NCBI RefSeq assembly: GCF_043641665.1
Contig: NC_092192.1
Coordinates: forward strand, 22,049,978-22,113,977
Source: Enoplosus armatus
Lineage: Eukaryota; Chordata; Actinopteri; Centrarchiformes; Enoplosidae
Direction of reading: 5' to 3'
Length of the DNA: 64,000 nucleotides
Part shown: positions 47,812 through 58,179 of the stretch, one piece after another
How positions within the stretch are numbered: the first letter of the stretch is position 1
Layout: each line of letters opens with the position of its first letter
Made by a program: the position numbers and the translations under genes
Notes under the pieces: generated by a model
Database searches by the model: none
Seen by the model: only the letters and a program-made list of their open reading frames with translations
Told to the model about the DNA's origin: nothing

Positions 47812-47896
47812 GTGCACCCAAAGTCACTGTGTATTTAAATGATCCCAAAATAGCAAGTGGGCTCTTTTTTACTTACCTGTTCTGGCCGTTTCACAG

Positions 47897-48013
47897 GACC
47901 CTCCCAAATTCTCAGTGGTTCCTGGAGGGGAGTACAGGCAGGAGGCTGGGAGAGAACTTGTCATCCCCTGTGAGGCGGAGGGAGACCCCTTTCCCAACAT
48001 CACATGGAGGAAG
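47897..48013 (+). CDS. igsf9b: igsf9b exon: first half of Ig5
   Basis: The acceptor is gtttcacag (47888-47896) and the donor gtaaga at 48014. It reads DPPKFSVVPGGEYRQEAGRE, then LVIPCEAEGDPFPNITWRK, with the first Ig5 cysteine, an N-glycosylation sequon (NIT) and the core tryptophan. Exactly 39 codons, phase 0 on both sides. Nearly identical to mammalian IGSF9B. Confidence 0.95.
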
Positions 48014-48497
48014 GTAAGACACCTTCCACACTCTACCCCCCTCCCCCCATCACCCTCCCTGCAGTGGATTTTAATTACTCAAACCACTGTATGTCAGTTT
48101 AGTGTTTTTAATCACATTTTAATGACGTCTATAAAACATGCAATCAAGGGAACATATTAGATTCTCTCAATTGTTTGCTTGATTGTGAGGCATGTTTAAT
48201 CTTGCTCCCTGACTACTGTGTGATTAGCTATTGTTTTTGTCTCCCACTTATGAAATCCATAATTCATCATTCTGTATAATTTGATACCTAAGTTAGATAT
48301 TGAAAGCAATATTATTGTGGCATTATTGCACGTGAGATTTTGAGATGGATATTTTTAACGGCTGGTGAAGCGTTCCCTACCATATGTGTGTGTGGCCTGT
48401 GTGTTGTGAAGTTTGAGTGACACGTTCCAACCTATTGTGCGCCTCTCTCCGTCTCTCTCTCTGTCACTGGCCGACTCTGTCTCTGCGTGGACCGCAG
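48014..48497 (+). other. Intron splitting Ig5, 484 bp
   Basis: Unremarkable intron with a CT-rich acceptor region (cgcctctctccgtctctctc). I see no repeat or coding sequence in it. Confidence 0.8.
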
Positions 48498-48648
48498 GTA
48501 GGGAAGCCCAGCAAAAGCAAGCACAATGTTCTGCCCCGAGGCAGCTTACAGTTCAAGTCACTCACAAAGGAGGACCACGGGGAGTGGGAGTGTGTCGCCA
48601 CCAACGTTGCCACGAGCATCACTGCCAGCACGCACGTCCAAGTCATAG
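48498..48648 (+). CDS. igsf9b: igsf9b exon: second half of Ig5
   Basis: The acceptor is gaccgcag (48490-48497) and the donor gtaccc at 48649. It reads VGKPSKSKHNVLPRGSLQ, then KSLTKEDHGEWECVATNVAT with the second Ig5 cysteine, then SITASTHVQVI plus one base. A (AC)13 repeat begins 13 bases after the exon. The domain ends here and the FN3 region follows. Confidence 0.95.
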
Positions 48649-48661
48649 GTACCCAACGTGT

Positions 48662-48694
<33 letters not shown>

Positions 48695-49364
48695 TGTCGA
48701 AACCTACACAAATGCACACATCACACCAGAATCTCAAAAGCGCAGTAACTGACTGTTCATTTTCACGCAGCGTGACGTATGTTTTTTGGAACAATGGATC
48801 TTTGATTTCAGAAAGAGGCAGACTAAAGCAGCTTCTCACTTCCAGCCGACGACTGTCGATTTGTGCCGCCTGCAATGAAGACAGCGGCAAAATCGTTATC
48901 GGCTGGAAGCTAGCGATCTAATTAGCGGTGCTTGCTTAGTGGTGGATATTTTTTTTGGAGTAGTAGATACTACTCCAAGAGGAAATTTGTTTGGAACAAC
49001 AGTGGTGCTTTTATTGGTTGCTGACCGCTGTACTTCCAGTCAAATCAGAGCGGGACGATGACTGTATTGAACTGGCTCCTGATTGGTTCCCTGTTGTTTT
49101 GGCGCCAGTATGGCACCTAAACAATGGAACTGGAAATGAGAAAAAAAAAAAAGTATATTAAGAACTGGCTAGCTTTATTTACATTTGGCAGTTAACACGC
49201 TTGACCACCTTTCTTATTTTCTTTACAGTTAGTTGCATTGTGTTGCTGGCTCACAGTAAATGTATTTGATAAGTAGAATGAATGTGCTGCATCACAGCAA
49301 GGCTACTCAGTGACTACTGTGCCCTTTTTTAACAACACCTTCTCATGGTTTTCCCTCCCTGCAG
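48649..49364 (+). other. Intron between Ig5 and FN3-1, 716 bp
   Basis: It starts with gtaccc and an (AC)13 array. An 11-bp inverted repeat cttccagccga / tcggctggaag (48839-48849 and 48899-48909) could form a hairpin with a 49-base loop. ggagtagta / tactactcc at 48957-48976 is a second small palindrome. A poly-A run of 12 lies near 49140. Confidence 0.7.
48662..48687 (+). repeat. (AC)13 just downstream of the Ig5b donor
   Basis: A pure AC run starting 13 bases after the exon end at 48648. CA-rich intronic RNA next to a donor is a known hnRNP L binding context that can enhance or repress the exon. Confidence 0.95.
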
Positions 49365-49488
49365 GCACAAGCCCCCACGCCCCCACCAGCGTCCGCGTGG
49401 CGGCGGCCTCCACCTGGGCCAATGTGTCCTGGGAGGCGGGCTATGACGGAGGCTTCCAGCAGACATTCTCAGTCTGGTATGGCCATGT
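49365..49488 (+). CDS. igsf9b: igsf9b exon: first half of FN3-1
   Basis: The acceptor is cctgcag (49358-49364). The donor is gtgagt at 49489, chosen over the overlapping GT at 49487 because it fits phase and consensus better. It reads GTSPHAPTSVRVAAASTW, then ANVSWEAGYDGGFQQTFSVW, the FN3 B-C strand pattern with the core tryptophan and an NVS sequon, and ends YGHV. It is the first half of the first fibronectin type III domain. Confidence 0.93.
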
Positions 49489-49718
49489 GTGAGTCATCCC
49501 AGCATGCTTTGCTTCCTGCTTTTTCTTCTTCCAGTACTTCTTCCATTATTTCTGAAAAGGTCTCCTCCAGGGTTGTGTTCAGAACAGTTGTGAAAACGTA
49601 GAGATGGAAATACATGGGGATCTAGTGAGTTTTCATCTCTACTCGTGGAATTTCTGGAGGAACGGATGAAAAAAAGAAATAAGCTGCAACTAAACTGAAC
49701 ATGACCCAAAGTCCTCTG

Positions 49719-49751
<33 letters not shown>

Positions 49752-51424
49752 GTTGCTGCCGCTTGACTGGGGAAAGGCCTGGGTTGAAATGTTTAATTCA
49801 TTTAATTACTTGAGATTTTTAGCCATGACCGGCGCTAGTATACTCTTAATCATATGGAAGAGATTTTTGCTTTTTAACATACCCACAATGTATAAAATGT
49901 TAAAGTGCAGTAAAACAAAAACGCAGGTGTCATCTTGCTGCTAATCCTGGGTTGGGATGCAAGGGGTTAATACATATCAAAGTGTCTAATTAAACGCAGT
50001 ACGTCATCTTCTTGAAGGAGTGTGAGGTACTGTTTTAACCCAGGTCTACAAGGGAGCTGTCTGTAGTTTGGCTGATGCGTGTGTGAGTGAAATGTCCCAA
50101 AAAAAATTAAAAGAGTTTGGTGGATTTAAGCAATGCTACCAACTCTGTATGCTTTTCCAGTGGGGGGTGTGCCGGCTGAAGATGTAGCACCTAATCCAGC
50201 AGTTCAGGCACGACGCAGGAAATATTTAATACATGTAATTGTGTAAAACGCTCCCGTTCAGCTGGTTCTTGAACTCAGGAGTTGGATGCGTTCTATTCTG
50301 TTATCTGAAAGAAAGAGCGCCTTTTGTCGTTGTCTGCATATTTCACCAATACACTCAATAAAACAGTGCAGCTCCAGCAGCTCTCTTCCTTAAGTGTCCT
50401 AACATGCAGTACACCTGCTCATGAACACCGCTTTGAATAATAATCTTGAAGCAGTTTTAAAGCATTAGACATCCGTGTTGACCCAGTGTAAGCCAGCAGT
50501 ATAATCGTCGGAGACGAACCTGCTGGGCTCTCTGTTGCACATCATGTTGCGTGTGACCAGCTTTGATTTCAAGGGTCTTATGGATTTGCTTTGTAGCACA
50601 AAATGAGACTCTTTACAACGTTAAACAGGAGAATACTACTGCTCTTCACCACAAACAGAGTGACTGAGGATTTATGGAAAATGCGATCTTTGTAAAATTG
50701 CTGAACTATTCCACAGGATCAGGATACTTTTTTATTCTAACCCATCATGCTTTATTGAAACAGTGAGGGAACTGCAGAGCAGCAGAAATATATAAAAAAA
50801 AAAAAGAAAAAAAAAAGCAGACAGCAGCTTTAATTAATGATATCTGTACTGACAGCACACGTCCGTGAGTGATGTGAGCGGGACCAGCTTTGGCCTGCAT
50901 CCGTCTCAGTGGCCTGTCTCAGGAGGTCCATGCCTCTGAAGTCCTGCTGTGGGTTAAAACCTGCATTTAAACTTCAGTAATTTGTTCATGCAGGGGATGG
51001 GGGGGCATTTACAGTAGGAGTGTTGCATAGCTGCTGCATGTGTACAGTCTTCTGCTTTATTTGGTGATCAGGTCCATCCAGCGCTGAATATATGGCATGC
51101 TGCAAAGCTGGGCGCAGCATGGGGCTTATTACCATCAAGTGAAAGTCATGTTGTGAGTGAAGTGAACGGTCAAAAATTCATGGACGAAAATATTGAATTT
51201 GACAATCTCATGATGGAGCTGCAACTGTGGCAGAGATGTGACGTTATAATGTGTTCCGACTGCGTGATGATAACAATGCTGAGAAAACGCTTTCAATCGT
51301 ATCCCTGTACAGACTCTCTTTTACATCGTCAACATGAAGTCGACCTTTACCTCCATCCAAAACAAAAAAAAGTGAAGGCACTTCCGTTATCTTTTTTCCA
51401 AATCTTTCCCGACTCCCCGCACAG
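49489..51424 (+). other. Intron splitting FN3-1, 1.9 kb
   Basis: It contains a (CTG)10 array at 49721-49751 and an A-rich run near 50790-50817. Nothing else was recognised. Confidence 0.8.
49721..49751 (+). repeat. (CTG)10 trinucleotide repeat
   Basis: Ten uninterrupted ctg units, then cgttgctgc. It is intronic, 233 bases after the FN3-1a exon, on the transcribed strand as CUG. Confidence 0.95.
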
Positions 51425-51600
51425 GCTGAAGCGGGAGCATTTAGGTCCACATGACTGGCTTTCCATACCTGTGCCTGGAGGCCGCGACTGGATGGTGGTG
51501 CCCGGCTTGGAACCAGAGACAACATACCAGTTCAGCGTCCTGGCCCAAAACAAGCTCGGCACAGGCCCCTTCAGCGAGGTTGTCACTGTGAACACACTAG
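51425..51600 (+). CDS. igsf9b: igsf9b exon: second half of FN3-1
   Basis: The acceptor is ccgcacag (51417-51424) and the donor gtgagt at 51601. After completing a valine codon it reads LKREHLGPHDWLSIPVPGG, then DWMVVPGLEPETTYQFSVLA, which is the typical FN3 L-x-P-x-T-x-Y-x-F-x-V-x-A motif, then QNKLGTGPFSEVVTVNTL plus one base. This closes FN3-1. Confidence 0.95.
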
Positions 51601-52614
51601 GTGAGTACGCTCACTACTGCTCGACTGGGACAAAGGGATCCAGTCAAAAAAATGGCTTTGGCAGGTATGCAACTAGAAAGATCAGAAAGTTACTGCATTT
51701 ATTTATTTATTTTTTTGTGCCAAACTAAAATTTTCCAATTTTAGAATTTTGACTTTCTAACATTTCCATATGAATAATTTGCCTCTAAAGAAGGAAGACC
51801 AATGTTGAACAACTGTGTGGGTTAGTATTAGGTTAATATGAATATGAAAGTAGGCCAGTTCATTTAACAGTACAAATGAATGTTGAGTAACTACAGCTGA
51901 GTTGATTTATCTGCGACGCTTGTCATTATAGGTGGTGAAATCAACCAATCGACTGTAGCCAGCTCAAACTGTCCTTTGCTGCAGCTTGTTAAGACGCTGT
52001 TCTGACAATGCCCTGTTACGTTGTCATAGATACGCGTACTGAAGTACAACATGTAACAACGCAATTCAGTTGTGTTCTGTGTACTCAAAACTTTGTTTTA
52101 CAGGAAAAAAGCAGATTATCGGAATAACAAAAATGCAAAAGATTCCTTGTAAAAGCATGAACTAGGCTCTGGTTGAATCATTGTGCATCATATAATTCCT
52201 TACAGCCGTCAGGAAAGGGACATTTATTAAGTATAAATGAAGGTGTCACACGTTATTACTTATAGATAAGTGACATGCTGAAAATTGGGATAACTATTCA
52301 CGCTTCATCACCTTCTGTGTCAGCCAAGGAGAAGAAATAAAGAAGACAAAGCATTTAGCCCAGGGGCTGCTTGTTGTCTTCTTCTTCTTCCTTTAAAGAC
52401 CTTGAAGGAGGAGGTATAAGCAAGTGAAGATGAAGTGTTTGTGAAATGATCTTAAAGGGCGCGAGGATGAAGGAGATGAAGCAATGGGGAGGAGGTACAT
52501 GCTCAATGACATCTAGTCACAGTCCAGTTACGATTCATGTGTCAACATGTGTGAACCGCCCACTGCACAATGTCGCTCACACACACATCCTCAACCCCTA
52601 ATGTGCTCTTTCAG
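51601..52614 (+). other. Intron between FN3-1 and FN3-2, 1.0 kb
   Basis: AT-rich in its middle. I see no repeat, RNA gene or coding sequence in it. Confidence 0.75.
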
Positions 52615-52841
52615 TATTTCCTACAAGTACCCCTGAACCATTGGTGCTGCTTACCCCACCACGGTGCCTCACAGCCAATCGCACGCAGCAGGGAGTCCTG
52701 CTCACCTGGATCCCACCTGCCAATCACACAGCACCGATCCAGCATTATGTCATGGAATTTCGCCTGGGGGAACGATGGGAGGTCTTGGACGACAGCATTC
52801 CAGCTGGGGAGACGGAGCTGCTCGCCCGAGACCTCATCCAG
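52615..52841 (+). CDS. igsf9b: igsf9b exon: most of FN3-2
   Basis: The acceptor is ctctttcag (52606-52614) and the donor gtaaaa at 52842. It reads VFPTSTPEPLVLLTPPRC, then LTANRTQQGVLLTWIPPAN, then HYVMEFRLGERWEVLDDSIP, and ends ARDLIQ. It includes the core tryptophan of FN3-2 and NRT and NHT glycosylation sequons. At 227 bp it is the longest exon in the window. Confidence 0.95.
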
Positions 52842-55421
52842 GTAAAAGACAGGACACGGGACTGTGGGACTACGCTAGACCTACGTCTGCCAGGTCCAGG
52901 CTAAAGAGATGTCTGGGGCGTAGTGGAGGGTTAAGCACAGTATGAAGCTGTAGATAGAAATCTTACAAATAAAAATCACTGTTGGCGGGGCCAGGCAGTT
53001 AGAAACCCAGCTATCACCTGATCTTACATCTACAGCTAGATTTCCATCCGAACGTAGCGCACATTGACATGAGCTCACTGTGTCACACATGTAAACAAAT
53101 CGGCGTGTGCAGACGTGACCAGCTGGTTTAGTTTTGTTTGGGCTTCGTTTGAAATGATTGATAGAAAATGTGGAATTATTTGCAAAGCTTAAACCTGCAA
53201 TAACATTTTTGACTACTTGAATATCCATTGAAGCTGCTTTAAGGAAGCTGTGCTGCATGCCCCGCTATATGTTGGTTTGCTTGAGTTATTATTCCCAAGT
53301 CTCTGCAGCAGAGGCGACCATTTCAAAGTTATCATGATCCCTAGTGATATTTTTCCTCTATCATCCCTTCACGATCGCGATATTCATGCTGCATCATCAA
53401 GTCAAACCTCTCCAGAACAATATTTGGAAGGAAGCTCGAGCGTGTCATCGTTTTCCTTTCATCCAGTCGTTATCTGAATCTTTAGAAATCAGGTAGATCC
53501 AGTGAAATGGGACCAAATTTCGTTTCTCCCTCGTTTGCTCGTTCCCGTCTGTATTCATGTGACAGTTTCCCGCTGTATGCTGCTGAAGGTGTAAGAGCCA
53601 AAGGAAAAAAAACGTGTACTTGTAATACCTCGGCTCGCAAGTAAATGAGTGCATTGAAATCGTAAATCTGGTGTAATAGAGGTTTTGTCAGTTTTCAGCG
53701 TATAACACTACGTAATGGCTGACATCAGTTATGTCACTTCTCAACAAGTTTGACTTCTGGTTTCAGATGCCGTCAGACCGCACATTTACAAACGCTGAAA
53801 TAATTGCCCTGTTTAAGGAACAATTGCTTTGTTTTTCAGACCGTGCTGTTAATGCTCTAAATGACAAGTGCCCAGATCAGATTCTGTATGCGTGTAATAA
53901 TGTGCTGCCACGTCCACCTCGGTTGTCATAGTAACACTGCAGGTGTGCACGCGCTGACTCACTTTTCTGACCATCGCCGTGGATTTTACTGCATGGCATT
54001 TCTACGTTTTGTTTTTTCTTACCCTTCCCTGCGTGTTGGGTGCGACGTGCACAACACTCACGTGCTTTCATTTCTGCAGGTCTGCGAGCGGCTCGCACTG
54101 AGCTCAGAGTAGCAGCTGAAACATGAAATTAAACACGTGATGGTGCACACCGTGGCAATATAAATCATGAATACGGTCTTTCTCAGAGACATTTCCTCTA
54201 CAGCGAAGGAGAAGCGATGTGTCTTTACTGTTTTATGCTAATTCTCCTGCCATGACATGTTTGAGCTTCTGTCCTTAAATTTAACTACCACTTTCAGCTC
54301 CATGCAGATGCTCTTATCTATCTTTTATACAGCAAACACCCACACACACACACACACACACACACATCTCTCCAGCTCTCTCAACACATACACGATGCAC
54401 CTCGCTTGTGTAACTTTCTCACTGCACCTCACTGAGGCTGAGGTAGTTTGACCAGGAGGGATTGCTGTGTTTGGTTGCCTGCAAGTGGATGGTAGGATGT
54501 TTGGTGTGAAACACCTCTCCACAGTCAAATCCCTTTTTTCTGCCGTTAATTGTGCGGTCAGCTCAGCCCACAGCGCACTTGTCAGAAGGTTTCTGAGTGT
54601 TACGCCAACAGGACAGCCAAGTAGGTATTGTAGCTGACCCTGCACTGTGGGGAGCACCAAGAAAATGAAAAGGGGGATTCCAAAAGGCTTAATTTGTCTT
54701 TTCATCCTGACTTAGTCGTCTTGAGCCCCATTAATCATCCATTATGATATTCACGTAATCAGTTCGTTTTATATTGAGATTCTTGCCGTGTTTTTTATAT
54801 GTGTCTTGCTCCTTCTCACACATATTGTTCTCATCACCGCACAGCCACATTCACCAGCGTTTACGCCATTCAGCTGTCCGAATAAAATTCAGAATTGAAA
54901 TAATTGTAAATCAGTAAACTGTATCAGCCAGATTTCCCTAAATTTAGTGTTGACAGATTTTAAAATTCCCCCAAGACTTGTCAGAGACAGATTGAAAAAA
55001 GTATGGACAAGATCAAAGGTCAAACTCCAAACATGCTGGATCTACTTTCCCATAATGCAACTCGTCAGAACCCGCCCTGCCTGGTGAATGCCCCCTCGCC
55101 TTTCAAAGTCCACGCCGTGGTTCATAATTCATTCATTCATTCATGTAACAGGCTTTCTGTTAAAACATTCAAATGTCAAGGCCAATCCAAGATAACGCTG
55201 ACGACGTCACTTTGACATCTGGAGTGTGACTTTGTCAGATTTTAGAAGTACAGACAACTGCCGTGCTAAATGGTAACTGTCACTAACGCTATTATTTGCG
55301 AAGCCTTGGTGGCTCTTTGGAGACACAAACAGAACCCTGCCTGAACCTTTCTGACCCCAGACAACGCGATCCGGACCCCCTGAATGCCTGAACGCTGATC
55401 TCTCTGTTCTCCCGCTCCTAG
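52842..55421 (+). other. Intron splitting FN3-2, 2.6 kb
   Basis: It contains a (CA)13 array at 54340-54366. Otherwise I recognise nothing; open frames inside it have no protein-like content I can place. Confidence 0.75.
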
Positions 55422-55506
55422 GAGGCGTGGTATGAGTTCCGTGTCATGGCCGTCATGGACGACATGATCAGCGAGCCCAGTAACGTCGTGGGAGTGTCCA
55501 GCACAG
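55422..55506 (+). CDS. igsf9b: igsf9b exon: end of FN3-2
   Basis: The acceptor is gctcctag (55414-55421) and the donor gtgagc at 55507. It reads EAWYEFRVMAVMDDMISEP, then SNVVGVSST plus one base. This is the Y-x-F-x-V-x-A strand and the end of the second FN3 domain. Mammalian IGSF9B continues at once into the juxtamembrane exon, but a candidate microexon lies in the following intron. Confidence 0.95.
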
Positions 55507-56061
55507 GTGAGCCATCACACCACGTAATGCATGAACAAATTCCCCTGTGGCCGTCAGAACATGAAAGTGCAAATATCAAAATGTTTGAACCCCATATTAC
55601 ACCGTATATATGCATGTAAAACCAATGAGGGACTGAGGGAAGAAAGGGCAGGTCTTCTTGGAACTCGCCACCTTGAATACAGAGGAGCTTTCCTCGTCAA
55701 TGCTGGGATTCAACCCGACAACCTCTGGCAGTAACCTGCATCTCTAACCTCAGGCAATCTTCACTTTTCTGAGGGGCTCTGGATGTATTGCACACGCAGC
55801 AACTCCCAACTTTACATTTTGCCCGCTCAGCACTATTAATTTTTTAGCTCGCTTTACATGCACACTCCTTTGTACCATCCTGAAGAGTATGACATCATCG
55901 CTCTGCCTGTCTCCCACGGATGGCATCGGGCTGCTTTGTGCTAAAAAAAAAAAAAAAAAAAAAAAAAAAGATTCATTAAAGACAGTCTTTTTTTTTGGTA
56001 ATGAAAGTGTGTTTTGTGTCTGAAATTAAACCCCTCAAAATGTGATGTCACTCCCCTGCAG

Positions 56062-56085
56062 AGGTCACTGAGTACACATCATTTG
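56062..56085 (+). CDS. igsf9b: Candidate 24-nt alternative microexon of igsf9b
   Basis: A short pyrimidine tract ending ctcccctgcag (56051-56061) is followed by 24 bases and then gtaaga at 56086, a strong donor. The segment has phase 1 at both ends. It fits between the flanking exons and adds eight residues, EVTEYTSF, between FN3-2 and the juxtamembrane DFFPPPE, with no stop. The tgc just before the AG fits the UGC element reported for SRRM4-dependent neuronal microexons. I do not recall this insert in the mammalian protein. It could be a chance pair of splice-like sites; transcript data would settle it. Confidence 0.45.
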
Positions 56086-56984
56086 GTAAGAGCAGCTGTT
56101 GGGAGCATTTATAGAGGAGATTTGCTCTGGGAAGCCTTGGATCTCTGAAAGTCCTCTGCTGCCCCCTACTGGTAAAGGCGGAGCTCTATGATATGTGGCG
56201 ATCAAAGGCTCCTGCTCATTTCTCTGCTGATGCGGTATTAATTGTCTGTGTGTTCATTTGACTGCTGTCTTCTGTGCACATTGTCCATCACTATCATACA
56301 ATAAAACCATGATGCGGACACATCCTGTCCTCCCAAAGACGACAGGCGTTCTGTTCTTTGGCTGATCAGTAGTAATTTCAAGCACTAATATTGGTAGAGG
56401 TTCAATTCTTTGCAGTTTGCTGTGTCATGCTTCGCTGCAGCTCTAACAAAGTTCATAACAAAGGTTGACACATTGCCCCCCCCCCTCCCTTGTCCTCCCT
56501 GGTCCTCACTTCATTAGCATGTAGGTCACTAAAACAGCTCCAGCATTCATAACCGAGGAACCGAGGACGGTCCTAAAAGTCGGTGGCTCTGTAGCCGGAG
56601 TTAAAGTAGCCGCACAGCACGTTGTCCTCTCTAGTGATGGGTTTTCATTATCCTGATGATATTGTCAATGCACAACTGTGCCTGTCGAATTAATTCTGGC
56701 TTTGGTGCATCCCAGTGTGACAAAGTGAAGAGCGCAGCTAGTCATGTTGAACGGCGCATCAGGAAATAGGGGAGAAATGTGGCACGTGTCAGTCTGAACC
56801 GCAGTGTAGCTAAATGCTGGTTCTACGTACAGTGATGGTTTATGTTATGAATAACAGTGTTTTCAGTGTGTTCCCTTAAAGTCCCCCTCCAGTCAAAGCT
56901 GTGTCCTTTGACTCTGGTGTGTGAGCGTCACTGTGCAGAATGATGTATGTGCAGAGTTTGACACTATAGATAGATTGTCTATGT

Positions 56985-57120
56985 CTGCAATCTGTTGCTC
57001 TTCCTGAGGTTTTTCCTTATCCAAACGGAGGGTGTCATAAACTGGACAGGCTGTGAAGCCCCTCGAGGCAAATTTGTGATTTGTGATATTGGTCTATATA
57101 AATGAAATTGTCTTGACTTG
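56985..57120 (+). repeat. Family C repeat with L2-like tail, plus copy
   Basis: tgttgctcttcctgaggttt, cggagggtgtcat, ctgtgaagcccctcgaggca, aatttgtgatttgtgatatt, then tctatataaatgaaattg and tcttgacttgg. This is the standard layout of a common teleost LINE 3' end. The inverse copy is at 25690-25905. Confidence 0.65.
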
Positions 57121-57211
57121 GACAAGGCTGTGTTCACATTGATCTGCTGAAGGGGGGAAAGCTTCTCTGTGCTCACCTTATACCTCGGCCTGGGACTTTG
57201 TGACATCGCAA

Positions 57212-57292
57212 CCAGTTTTGGAAGCCAATCGTGGTCCAGTATGAAACTTGCACAACTTAACAAGTGTGATTTGGAGACTGGAAACCTTTCAG
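57212..57292 (+). repeat. Dispersed repeat family D, copy 2
   Basis: ggaagccaatcgtggtccag tatg followed by aagtgtgatttggagactgg aaacc; the partner is at 32180-32265 in the same orientation. Confidence 0.6.
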
Positions 57293-57309
57293 CGCACATA
57301 CACTGAGAG

Positions 57310-57510
57310 TCAGTGTTGGAAGAGGCACTGTAATAACACATCATCACTTACTTGTTGGAACATATTTTGTATCATCTAACTACGTCTGCAAAGTAACTAG
57401 AAAGTTAAGTCATCAAATAGATGTGGTGGAGGAAAAAGTACAGTATTTGCCTAAAGTGGTATAAAATGGACTCAAATAAAGAAGTACCTCATAAGTGTAC
57501 TTAAAGTTCT
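57310..57510 (+). repeat. Teleost repeat of the GTACTTAAAGT type
   Basis: gtcagtgttggaagagg, ctgcaaagtaactagaaagt, gtcatcaaatagatgtggtg gagg, aaaaagtacagtatttgcct, and aagaagtacctcataagtgt acttaaag. I recall this module (CAGTGGTGGAA...AAGTACCTCAAAATTGTACTTAAG) as a frequent non-autonomous fish repeat; this copy is diverged. Confidence 0.55.
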
Positions 57511-58014
57511 TTTTTTTTATTAATATAAGGCCATATCATAACAGAGGTTATCTCAGAGCACTTTTCACATAACGCAGACTTATAATATTTGTAATATGTT
57601 GTGAGTGAAACAGTATTTGCCTGCTGCCTCCTCCTGCTAAGGCATCACGGCGTGTACCCTGCAGAAATGCCCATTTTGAAGACACGTGCTGTATAGCTGT
57701 ATAGCTCATCTCTATCATATTTGAATCTCATGGGGTATGGCAGGAGCCCTTCAAAGGCCCCTCTGCAGGAATCTACAGATTAGGGAGGGTGGCAAAAAAG
57801 CACGGGGGGGGATGCACACCTCTGGGAAAAAAAAACATTAGAAAATCCTGATTCAGTTTCTCACATGGTCAGATAGCTGCCTGGTCAGAGCGCAGTGTGC
57901 TCTTACAGGGGACGGTGTGCATGGTCATCTCACCCCATCCGTCAGAGGCAGAAAATGAACGTGGATGTTAGCGGCTCTGCGTCCGTCCCTGACCCTTCCC
58001 TCCTCGCCTCACAG

Positions 58015-58179
58015 ACTTCTTCCCTCCCCCAGAGATGGTGGAGGAACGGGGACTGGCGCGACCTGTGGTGGCTGGCATTGTGGCTACCATCTGTTTCCTG
58101 GCGGCAGCTGTCCTGTTCAGTACGATGGCCGTCTGCTTCGTCAACAAGCAGCGGCGGCGGAAGCTCAAGAGGAAAAGAG
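58015..58179 (+). CDS. igsf9b: igsf9b exon: juxtamembrane, transmembrane helix, stop-transfer
   Basis: The acceptor is gcctcacag (58006-58014) and the donor gtgagt at 58180. It reads DFFPPPEMVEERGLARP. An uninterrupted hydrophobic run of about 26 residues follows (bases 58065-58142), starting VVAGIVATICF and ending STMAVCFV. Then comes the basic stretch NKQRRRKLKRKR. This gives a type I topology with Ig/FN3 domains outside and the tail inside. Near-identical to the IGSF9B membrane segment. Confidence 0.95.

Larger units (their letters stand above)
55507..58014 (+). other. Intron before the transmembrane exon, 2.5 kb
   Basis: It contains poly-A (55943-55969), the candidate microexon (56062-56085), a family C repeat (56985-57120), a family D repeat (57212-57292), and a repeat of the AAGTACCTCA...GTACTTAAAG type (57310-57510). 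Confidence 0.8.

Noticed and set aside
49487..49488. Alternative donor gtgtga at the end of the FN3-1a exon
   Set aside because: Using the GT two bases earlier would break phase with the next exon. The gtgagt at 49489 fits both phase and consensus.
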